Assembly (NCBI RefSeq): GCF_020253645.1
Contig: NZ_JADCBG010000066.1
Span: forward strand, 1-64,000
Length of the DNA stretch: 64,000 nt
Origin: Phenylobacterium sp.
GTDB lineage: Bacteria > Pseudomonadota > Alphaproteobacteria > Caulobacterales > Caulobacteraceae
Direction of reading: 5' to 3'
Below, piece by piece: positions 27,551 through 37,686 of this stretch. The notes beneath the pieces are model-generated. The model searched no databases, was not told the origin of the DNA, and saw nothing but the letters and a program-made list of their open reading frames with translations. The position numbers and the translations under genes are program-made. Positions within the stretch are counted from its first letter, which is position 1. Each line of letters opens with the position of its first letter.

Positions 27551-28063
27551 ATGGCCCTGTCCGCCCACGACGCCTTCTCGGGATCCGGCGGCGGCGGCCG
27601 GCGGCGGCGCTATGGCCGCGGCCGCCGTTCCGCCCTGTCGGAGATCAATGTCACGCCCTTCGTGGACGTGATGCTCGTGCTGCTGATTGTCTTCATGGTC
27701 TCTGCGCCCCTGCTGTCGGCCGGGGTGCCCCTGGAGCTTCCGAAGACGGAGGCCGGGGCCATCCGCGAGAGCGAGGCCCCCCTCACCGTCTCGGTCCGGG
27801 CCGACGGGTCCATCTTCGTCCAGGAGCAACGGACGCCCTTCGAGGCCCTTGGACCAGCCCTTGCGGCGGCGGCCCGGGACCCCGAGCGGGAGGTCTTTGT
27901 CCGCGCCGATGGCCGGGTCTCCTACGAGGAGGTCGCCCGGGTCATGGCCGCGCTCTCCGTGCGGGGCTTCACGCGGATCAACCTGATCACGGATACCGGC
28001 GGACCCCTCGCGGGACCCCCGGCGGACGCCGCGCCCCCCGCCGGGGAGGTCGCCACGCCGTGA
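27551..28063 (+). CDS. tolR: Tol-Pal system protein TolR
   Basis: 170 residues. A Gly/Arg-rich N-terminus precedes EINVTPFVDVMLVLLIVFMV, the single membrane helix with the Asp that carries protons. The periplasmic domain follows (VRADGRVSYEEVARVMAAL). The C-terminal Pro/Ala tail makes it somewhat longer than the roughly 140-residue enterobacterial TolR. Its stop overlaps the tolA GTG start. Confidence 0.95.
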   Translation: MALSAHDAFSGSGGGGRRRRYGRGRRSALSEINVTPFVDVMLVLLIVFMVSAPLLSAGVPLELPKTEAGAIRESEAPLTVSVRADGSIFVQEQRTPFEALGPALAAAARDPEREVFVRADGRVSYEEVARVMAALSVRGFTRINLITDTGGPLAGPPADAAPPAGEVATP

Positions 28064-28905
28064 CGCTGACGGGCAAGGTCAACCCGGCCTACCTGGCGTC
28101 AACCCTCCTCCACCTGGGGGTGCTGGCGGCGCTCGTCCTTGTCCGGCCGGTCGTGGGCGATCCCGCCGGCGAGGGTCCGCCCGTCGCCGTGCGGCTCGCG
28201 GACTCCGGCGACCTCGCCGCAGCGCTGGCGGCCGCCGGCGCGCCGCAGACGGCGGCCGAGCCCGCCCCGGATCCGCCGGCCCCGGAGGAGAGCGCGCCGG
28301 AGGTCCGCCCGCCCGAGCCCGCCGCGCCGGCCCCGGCGCCGCCCCCGCCCTTGCGAAAGCCCGTCCCCGCGCCGACTCCCAAGCCCGTCCCCGCGCCGGC
28401 CAGGCAGGAGGTCGCCGCACCCAGGCCTGCGCAGGCCGCCCCGAAGCCCCCCGCGACCCGGCCGCCGAACCCCAGGCCGGCCGCCGCCGCCCCCGCCCAG
28501 CCGCGCCCTCCGGGAGGACTGGATCTCGACGCCCTGGCCAGTCAGGTGGCGCGTCTCGGCGGAGCGCGCCCCGGCGCCCCGGCGTCGGGGGGTGCGGCGT
28601 CCGGCCCCAGCGCCGCGGCGCTCGCCGGCCTCCAGGACCAGCTCCAGAGGCGCTGGACTCCGAACTGCGAGGTGGAGGGGGGGCGCGACGTCCGGGTGCG
28701 GGTCAGCTTCCGGCTCGGTCCGGGCGGCGACCTTGACGGGCCCGTCGAGGCCGGCGGACTCGAGCAGTCGGGCAACGCCGTCGTCCGCGCCGCCGCGGAA
28801 CGGGCGATCCGCGCCGTCCATCAAGCCGCTCCATTTCCGGCGCTTTCCGGCGCCTCAGGTCAGCGAATCGCCGTCAACTTCAACGCCCGGGAGGCCTGTT
28901 CATGA
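28060..28905 (+). CDS. tolA: Tol-Pal system protein TolA
   Basis: 281 residues: one N-terminal membrane helix ([19 protein letters not shown]), a Pro/Ala-rich periplasmic linker from about 60 to 165 with PAPAP repeats, and a C-terminal TonB/TolA fold ([33 protein letters not shown]). TolA links the TolQR motor to TolB-Pal at the outer membrane. The GTG start (GTGA overlap) and the ATGA overlap with tolB show tight coupling. Confidence 0.92.
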   Translation: MTLTGKVNPAYLASTLLHLGVLAALVLVRPVVGDPAGEGPPVAVRLADSGDLAAALAAAGAPQTAAEPAPDPPAPEESAPEVRPPEPAAPAPAPPPPLRKPVPAPTPKPVPAPARQEVAAPRPAQAAPKPPATRPPNPRPAAAAPAQPRPPGGLDLDALASQVARLGGARPGAPASGGAASGPSAAALAGLQDQLQRRWTPNCEVEGGRDVRVRVSFRLGPGGDLDGPVEAGGLEQSGNAVVRAAAERAIRAVHQAAPFPALSGASGQRIAVNFNAREACS

Positions 28906-30191
28906 GGATGTCCGCTGCAGCCCTGATCTTCGCAGGTCTCGTCATGACCGGCGCCCTTCTGGGCCCGGCGCAGGCCCGGGCGGAGATCGAGGTGGACGTC
29001 AACCGGGGGGACCTCAGGCCGCTTCCCGTCTCCATCCCCGCCTTCTCCGGCGACCGCGGCGCCGACATCGCGGGGGTGATCGCCGACAATCTCGGTCGAT
29101 CGGGGCTCTTCGCCCCTGTCGACCCCGCGGGGAACCAGGCGGAGGTTTCGACCGAGCCGGATTTCCCGGTCTGGACGGCCCTGGGCGCCCAGGCCCTGGT
29201 GAATGGCGCCGCCACCCTGGTCGACGGTCGGCTTCAGGTTGATTTCCGGCTCTGGGACACCTTCGCCGGCCAGCAGCTCCTGGGCCTGCAGTTCACCTCC
29301 ACCCCCGAGAACTGGCGCCGCGTCGCCCATAAGATCTCCGACGCGGTCTATGAGCGCCTGACCGGCGAGAAGGGCTATTTCGATACCCGAGTGGTCTTTG
29401 TCTCCGAGACCGGCGGGCGGCTCAACCGCACCCTGCGCCTCGCCGTCATGGACCAGGACGGCGCCAACCCCAGCTATCTCACCGACGGCTCGGAGATCGT
29501 GCTGTCTCCGAGATTTTCCGCCTCCAGCCAGCAGATCACCTACATGTCCCTCCGCCAGGATGGCTCGGCGGTCTTCCTCCTGAACCTGGAGACCGGGCGG
29601 CGCGAGAGCCTGGGCCAGTTCTCCGGCATGGTCTTCGCCCCCAGGTTCTCGCCCGACGGATCGCAGGTGGCCTTCGCGCTTGAGCGGAACGGGAACTCGG
29701 ACATCTGGGTGATGAACCTGGTCAATCGCCAGAGCCGGCGCCTGACGTCCGACCCCGCGATCGACACCTCTCCCGCCTTCTCTCCCGACGGAAGCCGGAT
29801 CGCCTTCAACTCCGACCGCGGGGGATCGCCGCAGCTCTATGTCATGGACGCCAATGGCGGCGGCGCCCGGCGGATCTCGTTCGGGGAGGGACGCTACACC
29901 TCTCCGGTCTGGAGCCCGGCCGGCGACTTCATCGCCTTCACCCGGCAGGGAGGGGGCCAGTTCCACATCGGCATCATGCGTCCTGACGGTTCGGACGAAA
30001 GGACCCTGACCTCCAGCTATATGGACGAAGGCCCGACCTGGGCCCCGAACGGCCGGGTCCTTCTCTTCAGCCGGCAGGAGGCGGGCGGCGAACCTCGCCT
30101 CTGGACCGTTGATGTCACAGGCCGCATTCTGAAACCTGCACCCTATGCCGGCGGGGCGTCCGACCCGGCCTGGTCGCCCCTGTTCAACTGA
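28902..30191 (+). CDS. tolB: Tol-Pal system periplasmic protein TolB
   Basis: 429 residues with a signal peptide ending near ARA (residue 26). The N-terminal domain ([23 protein letters not shown]) is followed by a six-bladed beta-propeller with WD-like repeats such as [41 protein letters not shown] and [13 protein letters not shown]. TolB shuttles between Pal and TolA. Overlaps tolA by four bases; pal follows after 32 bases. Confidence 0.96.
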   Translation: MRMSAAALIFAGLVMTGALLGPAQARAEIEVDVNRGDLRPLPVSIPAFSGDRGADIAGVIADNLGRSGLFAPVDPAGNQAEVSTEPDFPVWTALGAQALVNGAATLVDGRLQVDFRLWDTFAGQQLLGLQFTSTPENWRRVAHKISDAVYERLTGEKGYFDTRVVFVSETGGRLNRTLRLAVMDQDGANPSYLTDGSEIVLSPRFSASSQQITYMSLRQDGSAVFLLNLETGRRESLGQFSGMVFAPRFSPDGSQVAFALERNGNSDIWVMNLVNRQSRRLTSDPAIDTSPAFSPDGSRIAFNSDRGGSPQLYVMDANGGGARRISFGEGRYTSPVWSPAGDFIAFTRQGGGQFHIGIMRPDGSDERTLTSSYMDEGPTWAPNGRVLLFSRQEAGGEPRLWTVDVTGRILKPAPYAGGASDPAWSPLFN

Positions 30192-30223
30192 CGTCCATCG
30201 ACTAGAGACCCGAGGAGATCCCG

Positions 30224-30784
30224 ATGACCCGAAACAACGCCCTCAGATGGACCGTGCTGCTGGCGGCCGCCTCGGTCCTGGCCGCCTGCCAGTCGGCGCC
30301 CAAGCCCCAGCCGGAGACGTCACCCCCCCCTGCGGCCCCCGCCGCCGATGCGGCCGGGGCGTCCTCCGACGTCCAGACCGTGCGCCGGCCCCCGCCGGTC
30401 TCCGGGACGCCGCTTCCCGGCACGGTGCAGGACTTCGTGATCAACGCCTCCGACCGGGTCTTCTTCGACGTCGACCAGTATGAGGTCCGCCCGGACGCGG
30501 CGGTTGTCCTGGAGAGGCAGGCGGCCTGGCTCAGACGTTACCCGGCGGTCCAGGTGCGGATCGAGGGCAACGCCGATGAGCGGGGCACCCGGGAGTACAA
30601 CCTCGCCCTGGGTTCGCGCCGGGCCAATGCGGTGCGGGAGCACCTCATCGGCCTGGGGATTTCCCCCGCCCGGATCTCGACCATCTCCTTTGGAAAGGAG
30701 CGTCCGCTTGATCCGGGTGCGGATGAGGAGGCGTTCAAGCGGAACCGCAACGCGCGGACCGCGATCGCCAGCGGGGCGCGCTGA
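30224..30784 (+). CDS. pal: Peptidoglycan-associated lipoprotein Pal
   Basis: 186 residues. The signal peptide ends in the lipobox LAAC (Cys near residue 24), so the protein is an outer-membrane lipoprotein. A Pro/Ala linker is followed by an OmpA-like domain: VFFDVDQYEVRPDA, then IEGNADERGTREYNLALGSRRANAV, the diaminopimelate-binding motif. Arg and Asp positions for peptidoglycan binding are intact. In Caulobacter, Pal and Tol are needed for outer-membrane integrity and late division. Confidence 0.96.
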   Translation: MTRNNALRWTVLLAAASVLAACQSAPKPQPETSPPPAAPAADAAGASSDVQTVRRPPPVSGTPLPGTVQDFVINASDRVFFDVDQYEVRPDAAVVLERQAAWLRRYPAVQVRIEGNADERGTREYNLALGSRRANAVREHLIGLGISPARISTISFGKERPLDPGADEEAFKRNRNARTAIASGAR

Positions 30785-30789
30785 TCGCC

Positions 30790-31638
30790 ATGCGAGCGAG
30801 GTCCGCCCGCCCCTGGACAGCCGCCGTCGCCCTGGGTCTTGCGATTGCGCTGGCCGGCGCGGCCTACGCCCAGAGGGTCGCGCCGGAAGATCCCAGGGAT
30901 GTCAGAATCCGTGAGCTTTCGGACCGGCTTTCCGACCTCGAGCGGGCCCTCCAGGGCCTGAACGCCCAGCTGGAGGCGACCACCCGGGCGGCGGACCTGG
31001 CCCGGGGCGACCTGACGCGACTGACGGACAGGGTGTCCGGCCTGGAGGCTGGCCGACCGGGCGGCGCGGTCCCGGCCCCGCCGCAATCCAGCCCTGGCGC
31101 CGCCCCGCCCGTCGCGGCGGGGGCGCCCCCGGGAGTCCCGCCTTCTGGCCCGCCTTCTGGCGCGACTCCTGCCCCGGCTCCTGGCCCGGCTCCCGCCGCC
31201 CAGGCCAACCCGACTCCGGCGCCGGCCCAGACCGCCGGCTCTCCGCCGGCCGCCGTCGAGGACGGCCTCACCGCGGGGCGCCGACAGCTGCAGGGCGGGG
31301 ACCCCGCGACCGCGGAAGCGACACTCACCGCCTGGCTGGCCGCCAACGGGGCCGACCCCAGGGCCGGCGAGGCGACCTACCTGCGGGGCCGGGCGCGGGC
31401 CCTTCGGTCGGCCTGGGCGGACGCCGCCTCGGACTATATCGCCGCACTGAGGGGGTGGCCCCAGACCTGGTGGGCCCCTGACGCCGTCGTGGAACTCGCC
31501 CGGAGCCTTGGGAGGCTGGGCAAGCCGGCGGAGGCCTGCCAGGCGCTGGCGGAGCTCGGGGCCCGCTATCCTGCAGCGACGGAAGGCGCCCGCCGGCGCG
31601 CCGCGGCGCTGGCGGTCCAGACCGGGTGCGGCGCCTGA
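30790..31638 (+). CDS. cpoB: Tol-Pal system protein CpoB (YbgF)
   Basis: 282 residues: signal peptide ending AYAQ, a coiled coil (IRELSDRLSDLERALQGLNAQLE), a long Pro/Ala/Gly linker from about 95 to 155, and a C-terminal TPR-type region (AGRRQLQGGDPATAEATLTAWLA). CpoB coordinates outer-membrane constriction with peptidoglycan synthesis. The linker contains repeated PAPG/PSG motifs. The 3' end overlaps tilS by 13 bases. Confidence 0.9.
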   Translation: MRARSARPWTAAVALGLAIALAGAAYAQRVAPEDPRDVRIRELSDRLSDLERALQGLNAQLEATTRAADLARGDLTRLTDRVSGLEAGRPGGAVPAPPQSSPGAAPPVAAGAPPGVPPSGPPSGATPAPAPGPAPAAQANPTPAPAQTAGSPPAAVEDGLTAGRRQLQGGDPATAEATLTAWLAANGADPRAGEATYLRGRARALRSAWADAASDYIAALRGWPQTWWAPDAVVELARSLGRLGKPAEACQALAELGARYPAATEGARRRAAALAVQTGCGA

Positions 31639-32930
31639 ACCCGGACCTGGACGGCCGGGTCCACGCTCGCCTGGACGCCCGGCTGGCCCGGGACTCCCGT
31701 GCGCCCCTGGCCGTGGCCCTTTCCGGGGGCGGCGATTCCCTGGCCCTTGTGCTGATGGCCTCGGACTGGGCGCGTGCCCGCGGTCGCCCCCTGCGGGTCC
31801 TCACGGTGGATCATGGTCTTCAGCCCGACGGCCGGGCCTGGACCGAGACCTGCGCCGGGATCGCTCGGCGTCTGGGGGCCGGCTTCGAGGCGCTGGCCTG
31901 GCGCGGTCCCTACCCGGAGACGGGGTTACCCGCAGCCGCCCGGCAGGCCCGGCACCGGCTTCTGGCCGAGGCCGCGCGTCGCACCGGGGCGCGGGTTCTC
32001 CTGATGGGGCACACCGCCGACGATGTGGCGGAGACTCAGGTGATGCGGTCCGAGGGCGCCCTCACCCCCTTTCCGCGGGAGTGGTCGCCCTCTCCGGTCT
32101 GGCCGGAGGGCCGCGGCGTATTCATCCTCCGGCCGCTGCTGGGCGTCAGGCGTGAGAGCCTGCGACGCTGGCTTCTGGACCGGGGCGAAGTCTGGGTCGA
32201 GGACCCGGCCAACAGCGACCTTCGCTTCGCCAGAAGCCGGGCGCGCAGGGTGCTGGCGGGGCCCGGAGCGGGCGCCTCCGAGGTCTTCGCGGCTGCGGAG
32301 ACCGAGGGGCTTTCCGAGGCTGCGGAGGCGGCGCTCCAGGTGGAGGGCGGCCGCCAGGGGCTGGTCCTGCCCAGGGAGAGCCTCAGGACGATGAAGTCTG
32401 CGGCGGCGCGACGACTGGTGGCCGCGGCCTGCCTGTCGGCAGGCGGAGGCGGACGCCCGCCGAGGGGTGAGGCCCTCGATCGATTGGTGGGTCGACTGGT
32501 TTCGGAGGCCGGGGTTCGCGCCACCCTCGCCGGCGCCCTCGTCCTGGCGGATGACGACCGGGTGATGTGGGGGCGGACGGCGGGAGAGATGCAGAGGCAG
32601 AGCGCCGGGGGACTGGATCTGCCGGAAGGGGGCGAGGGCGTCTTTGACGGCCGCTTCGAGGTCAGGGCCAGCCGCAACATCCGCCTCTTCCCCCTTGCGG
32701 GGCGGCTCGCCCGGCTGCCCCAAACGGACCGGGCCGCACTCGCCGGGGTTCCGGTCCCCTTCCGGGGGAGCCTCCCGGGGGTGCTCGCGGAGGACGGCGT
32801 TCGGCTGGCCGGCGCGCCCGGTTCGGGCGCCGAGGTGCGCTTTCTGGGGCGGGCCCGACTGGTCTCGGCGTGTGGCGGGGCGCCGGACGAAGGGTCCGCT
32901 GCGGCTCTGGAGCTCAGCGGGCGCTGCTGA
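31626..32930 (+). CDS. tilS: tRNA(Ile)-lysidine synthetase TilS
   Basis: 434 residues. VALSGGGDSLALVLMA is the PP-loop ATP-binding motif (SGGxDS), TVDHGL and LLMGHTADDVAETQVMR are family signatures, and WVEDPANSD follows. TilS converts C34 of tRNA-Ile(CAU) to lysidine so that it reads AUA; the enzyme is essential in most bacteria. It starts at GTG inside the cpoB end. ftsH, a frequent next gene, is absent; instead the 3' end overlaps a convergent hydrolase by 17 bases. Confidence 0.93.
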   Translation: MRRLNPDLDGRVHARLDARLARDSRAPLAVALSGGGDSLALVLMASDWARARGRPLRVLTVDHGLQPDGRAWTETCAGIARRLGAGFEALAWRGPYPETGLPAAARQARHRLLAEAARRTGARVLLMGHTADDVAETQVMRSEGALTPFPREWSPSPVWPEGRGVFILRPLLGVRRESLRRWLLDRGEVWVEDPANSDLRFARSRARRVLAGPGAGASEVFAAAETEGLSEAAEAALQVEGGRQGLVLPRESLRTMKSAAARRLVAAACLSAGGGGRPPRGEALDRLVGRLVSEAGVRATLAGALVLADDDRVMWGRTAGEMQRQSAGGLDLPEGGEGVFDGRFEVRASRNIRLFPLAGRLARLPQTDRAALAGVPVPFRGSLPGVLAEDGVRLAGAPGSGAEVRFLGRARLVSACGGAPDEGSAAALELSGRC

Positions 32931-33789
32931 TTTCCAGGATGTGCTGCACCCCGCGGATCACCCTGCCGGCGTGCCTCGGGCCCAGGAGATTGGCGTGGTC
33001 AGCGCCCTCGACGCGATCGGAGAACCCTGCGCGTGAGGCCCGGGCGGGGGAATCCTGGAGCGCCCTGAGGTCTGGCGGGAGACGGCTCTCCCCGGCGGTG
33101 ATCACCGCGACCGGGAGGTCCGGGTCGAAGGGTCCCTCCCGGCGGCCTTGCTCGGCTGATTCCAGCCATTGCTGAACCTCCCGGGCGGAAGCTCGGGCGT
33201 GGGAGGCCGAGGCGTAGATCCGTCGCTTCTCCCGGGACACCGGGGGAGGCAGGCCGATCCTGTCTCCGGCGACGAGGGACCAGGGGCCCATGACCCCGAG
33301 GTCCGCCACCCGGTCGAGGAGGAACATGGCCTGCCGGAAGCCTCCGATCCAACGGGCGGCCAGCGGATGGTCCACAACCTCGGGCAGGACCGCGTCCACC
33401 AGGACCACCCCCTTCAGCCGGGGCCTGACCCTGGGCGCGAGGACCCGCAGGAAGAGCCCGGCCATGGAGTGACCGGCCAGGATCAGCGGCGAGGGATCCG
33501 CAATGCGATCGAGGAGTCCCTCAAGGTCGTCGGCGATCGCCCGGGCGTCCCGGGGTTCCGGGCCGGGATCGGAGAAACCCAGCCCCGCGCGGTCGTAGGC
33601 CAGGCTGCGGACGCCAAGCCGGGCCAGGCCCTGCTGGACCTCATGCCAGTCGGCGGAACATCCGAAGGCGCCGCATTCGAGGACCACCAGCGGCCCCTCG
33701 CCGGGCCTCTCGGCCCAGGGACCGGCGCGGACCCCCCGCAGGCGCCGGCCGCCGATATCGATCCATTCGCCTCGCGAGAGCTGCTCCAC
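32914..33789 (-). CDS. Alpha/beta hydrolase
   Basis: 291 residues. VVLECGAFGCSADW and AYDRAGLGFSDPG form the N-terminal part; LILAGHSMAGLFLRV is the nucleophile elbow with Ala replacing the usual second Gly; VAVITAGES and DHANLLG hold the acid and His regions. Substrate unknown. Its last 17 bases overlap tilS tail to tail, so there is no space for a terminator between them. A lipoprotein gene lies 42 bases upstream on the same strand. Confidence 0.85.
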   Translation of the reverse strand: MEQLSRGEWIDIGGRRLRGVRAGPWAERPGEGPLVVLECGAFGCSADWHEVQQGLARLGVRSLAYDRAGLGFSDPGPEPRDARAIADDLEGLLDRIADPSPLILAGHSMAGLFLRVLAPRVRPRLKGVVLVDAVLPEVVDHPLAARWIGGFRQAMFLLDRVADLGVMGPWSLVAGDRIGLPPPVSREKRRIYASASHARASAREVQQWLESAEQGRREGPFDPDLPVAVITAGESRLPPDLRALQDSPARASRAGFSDRVEGADHANLLGPRHAGRVIRGVQHILEISSAR

Positions 33790-33831
33790 CGTCTGTCCTT
33801 TCAGAGGTCAACCCTCGGTACATGGGCCCAT

Positions 33832-34341
33832 CTACCGCCAGATGTAGGGCACCGGCCTGTCTTTCGGTCCGAAGGCGATCTCGATGGACGTCACCGCCTT
33901 GGCCCCTTCCGGAGGCTGGAACACCGCCCGGGTCGCTTCCGGCCGCACAGCGACCGGCGGGCCGCCATCGAAAGAGACCCTGACTTCGCGAACACCCTCC
34001 TCGGGCGCGCGCAGGACCGCCGGCGGGGTGACGTCGCCCGGCGACCCGCCGGTGATCTGGAAGTAGCGCTTGGTCTGGCTCTTGCCGGCGAACCAGACGA
34101 CCTTGAAGCCCTCTCCCGTCACCCACCAGGCCGGCGTCATCGCCACCTGAGCTGCGTAGGTTTTCTCCCCCGTGCCGACGAGCACCTGGGCCGAACGGGC
34201 CTCCAGCACGCCGTTGGTGTTAGGCTCGAGGGGAATCGAGAATGCGACGGGCGCCTCAGACTCGGCGGGCGTTTCAGGACCGGAACAGGCGGAAATCAGA
34301 AGAACCGACGCGAGCAACAGCCCGCTAGCAAGATTGCGCAT
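33832..34341 (-). CDS. Putative lipoprotein of unknown function
   Basis: 169 residues. A signal peptide ends in the lipobox ISAC (Cys19), followed by an acidic SGPETPAESEAP linker, so it should be lipid-anchored; no Asp follows Cys, which favours outer-membrane sorting. The rest looks beta-rich (GFKVVWFAGKSQTKRYFQITGG, VREVRVSFDGGPPVAV). I do not recognise the family. It lies between a hydrolase gene and pntB, all on the minus strand. Confidence 0.75.
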   Translation of the reverse strand: MRNLASGLLLASVLLISACSGPETPAESEAPVAFSIPLEPNTNGVLEARSAQVLVGTGEKTYAAQVAMTPAWWVTGEGFKVVWFAGKSQTKRYFQITGGSPGDVTPPAVLRAPEEGVREVRVSFDGGPPVAVRPEATRAVFQPPEGAKAVTSIEIAFGPKDRPVPYIWR

Positions 34342-34387
34342 GGCTTTCCTCCCTGGTTATGGGAGGAGCATGGCCCCTGAAGGCGGT

Positions 34388-34437
34388 TGCGGCAAGCCGC
34401 AGCTCAGACGGCCGGTCATGGCGGAGACCGGGTCTCC
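34388..34437 (-). terminator. Two hairpins downstream of pntB
   Basis: GGAGAC-CGG-GTCTCC (34423-34437) lies immediately after the pntB stop, and TGCGGC-AA-GCCGCA (34388-34401) a little further on. Neither has a strong T-run. They could terminate the pnt operon or protect its 3' end before the lipoprotein gene. Confidence 0.4.
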
Positions 34438-34440
34438 GGG

Positions 34441-35852
<1,412 letters not shown>

Positions 35853-35856
<4 letters not shown>

Positions 35857-36188
35857 TTGGAGGCGTCCTTCTTCGCCGGGTCCTTCTTCTTGTACATGGC
35901 GAGCATCCTCTGGGTGACCAGGAAGCCGCCGAAGATGTTCACGGCGGCGAGGGCCGCGGCGAGCGCGCCCGCGCCCTTGGAGATCATGACGGCCCCGGCG
36001 CCTGCGCCCGGCGCCGCCTGGGCCGCAGCGGCGAGAAGGGCGCCCACGATGATCACGGAGGAGACGGCGTTGGTCACCGCCATCAGCGGCGTGTGCAGGG
36101 CCGGCGTCACGCTCCAGACGACGTAGTAGCCGACGAAGATGGCCAGGACGAAGATGGCCAGCCGGAAGACTGTGGGATCGACGTCCAT
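35853..36188 (-). CDS. pntAB: NAD(P) transhydrogenase subunit alpha, membrane part
   Basis: 111 residues with three membrane helices: FRLAIFVLAIFVGYYVVWSVTP, AVTNAVSSVIIVGALLAA and ALAAALAAVNIFGGFLVTQRML. This is the membrane tail that in E. coli is fused to PntA; here it is a separate gene, as in Rhodospirillum. It overlaps pntB by four bases and follows pntAA after 11 bases. Confidence 0.95.
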
Positions 36189-36199
36189 GAGCGCCTCCG

Positions 36200-37336
36200 T
36201 CAGGACCCGGTGAGGGCCGGGTGCACGATCTTTCCGCCGCTGACGACCAGGGCGGCCTTGAGAATCTCGTCCTCGCGGTCGGGGGCCAGGGCCCCCTCCT
36301 TATCGAGCAGCAGGCCCGAGAAGGCGAGGAGGTTGCGCGCGAACAGGGCCGAGGCGTCCGCGGCGATCCGTCCCGGCAGGTTGGGGATGCCGAGAATCTT
36401 CACGCCATTCGCCGTCTCGATGGTCTCGCCCGCCCGGGCGCCCTCGACATTGCCGCCCTGCTCGACGGCCAGGTCGACGATGACGGACCCCGGCTTCATC
36501 GCGGCGACCTGGGCGGCCGTCACGAGTCGCGGCGCAGGCCGACCGGGGATCAGGGCCGTGGTGATGACGATGTCCTGCTTGCCGATATGGCCGGAGATGA
36601 GTTCGGCCTGCTTGGCCTGGTACTCCGGGCTCATTTCCTTGGCGTACCCGCCGGCGGTCTGGGCGTTGCGGAACTCGTCGTCCTCGACGGCGATGAATTT
36701 CGCACCGAGGGACTCCACCTGCTCCTTGGTGGCCGGGCGGACGTCGGTGGCGGTCACGACGGCGCCCAGGCGGCGGGCCGTGGCGATGGCCTGGAGGCCG
36801 GCGACCCCGACCCCCATCACGAAGATCTTGGCGGCGGCGATCGTGCCGGCGGCGGTCATCATCATCGGCAGGGCGCGGCCATAGGCGGCGCTGGCTTCGA
36901 TCACGGCCCGGTAGCCGGCGAGGTTGGCCTGGGAGGACAGGACGTCCATGACCTGCGCCCGGGTGATGCGGGGAATGAACTCGAGGGCATAGGCCTCTGC
37001 GCCCCGGGCTGCGAGGGCTTCGAGCCCGGCGCGGTCCTGGTGCGGATTCAGGGAGGCGGCCACAATGACGCCGGGCTTCAACGCCCCAAGGGCCTCGGAG
37101 GACGGTGTGCGGACGCCGAAGAGGATGTCGGCGCCTGAGACGGTCTCTTCGACGGAGGCGCTGATCCGCGCGCCGGCGGCGGCGTAGTCGGCGTCGGGGC
37201 AGGATGCGGAAACGCCGGCCCCCGCCTGGACCGAAACCTCGAAGCCGGCAGCGATGAGCTTGCGCACGGTCTCTGGAGTCGCGGCGACGCGGGTCTCCCC
37301 GGGGTGGGACTCACGGATGACGGCGATCACGGCCAT
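36200..37336 (-). CDS. pntAA: NAD(P) transhydrogenase subunit alpha, NAD-binding part
   Basis: 378 residues of domain I, related to alanine dehydrogenase: MAVIAVIRESHPGETRVAATPE at the start, AQVMDVLSSQANLAGYRAV, KIFVMGVGVAGLQAIATARRLGAVVTATDVRP (NAD fold), and VIVDLAVEQGGN. I used the ATG at 37336, where homology begins, rather than the ORF-track Met seven residues earlier. First gene of the pnt operon; a small oxidase subunit gene lies 57 bases upstream on the same strand. Confidence 0.95.
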   Translation of the reverse strand: MAVIAVIRESHPGETRVAATPETVRKLIAAGFEVSVQAGAGVSASCPDADYAAAGARISASVEETVSGADILFGVRTPSSEALGALKPGVIVAASLNPHQDRAGLEALAARGAEAYALEFIPRITRAQVMDVLSSQANLAGYRAVIEASAAYGRALPMMMTAAGTIAAAKIFVMGVGVAGLQAIATARRLGAVVTATDVRPATKEQVESLGAKFIAVEDDEFRNAQTAGGYAKEMSPEYQAKQAELISGHIGKQDIVITTALIPGRPAPRLVTAAQVAAMKPGSVIVDLAVEQGGNVEGARAGETIETANGVKILGIPNLPGRIAADASALFARNLLAFSGLLLDKEGALAPDREDEILKAALVVSGGKIVHPALTGS

Positions 37337-37393
37337 GGCTTGGACCGGTCCTCCCAATGTGCGCCCGAGCGACAGGCGCCTGTTCGTCGGGGC

Positions 37394-37624
37394 CTAGTGG
37401 TCCGACCCGGGCTTGTCGCGCAGCAGGAACACGCCGGCCACCGTCGTGACGAGGGCCGACACAAAGCCCGGTATGAAGCCGGCGGGCGTGCAGAACCAGA
37501 CCGTGAAAAGGACCAGGAGGGCCGCGATGGCCAGGGAGCCCCACTTCGTGAGCGCCATGAAGGCGGCGTAGGTCGCCTTCTGCTCGCTGATCTCCATCTC
37601 GCCGCGGTGGTATTCGGAAGCCAT
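37394..37624 (-). CDS. aa3-type cytochrome c oxidase subunit IV
   Basis: 76 residues. The N-terminus MEISEQKATYAAFMALTKWGSLAIAALLVLF matches the small subunit IV family of Paracoccus-type aa3 oxidases, with one clear membrane helix and a second hydrophobic stretch (GFVSALVTTVAGVFLL). Such genes often sit beside pntAA in Alphaproteobacteria, away from the main cox cluster. It probably shares a transcript with pnt. Confidence 0.85.
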   Translation of the reverse strand: MASEYHRGEMEISEQKATYAAFMALTKWGSLAIAALLVLFTVWFCTPAGFIPGFVSALVTTVAGVFLLRDKPGSDH

Positions 37625-37686
37625 TCGGGACTCTCTCGTTCGGACCCAACGTCTGGAAGTGGGGTTACACGCTCAGGGCGCGCCGC

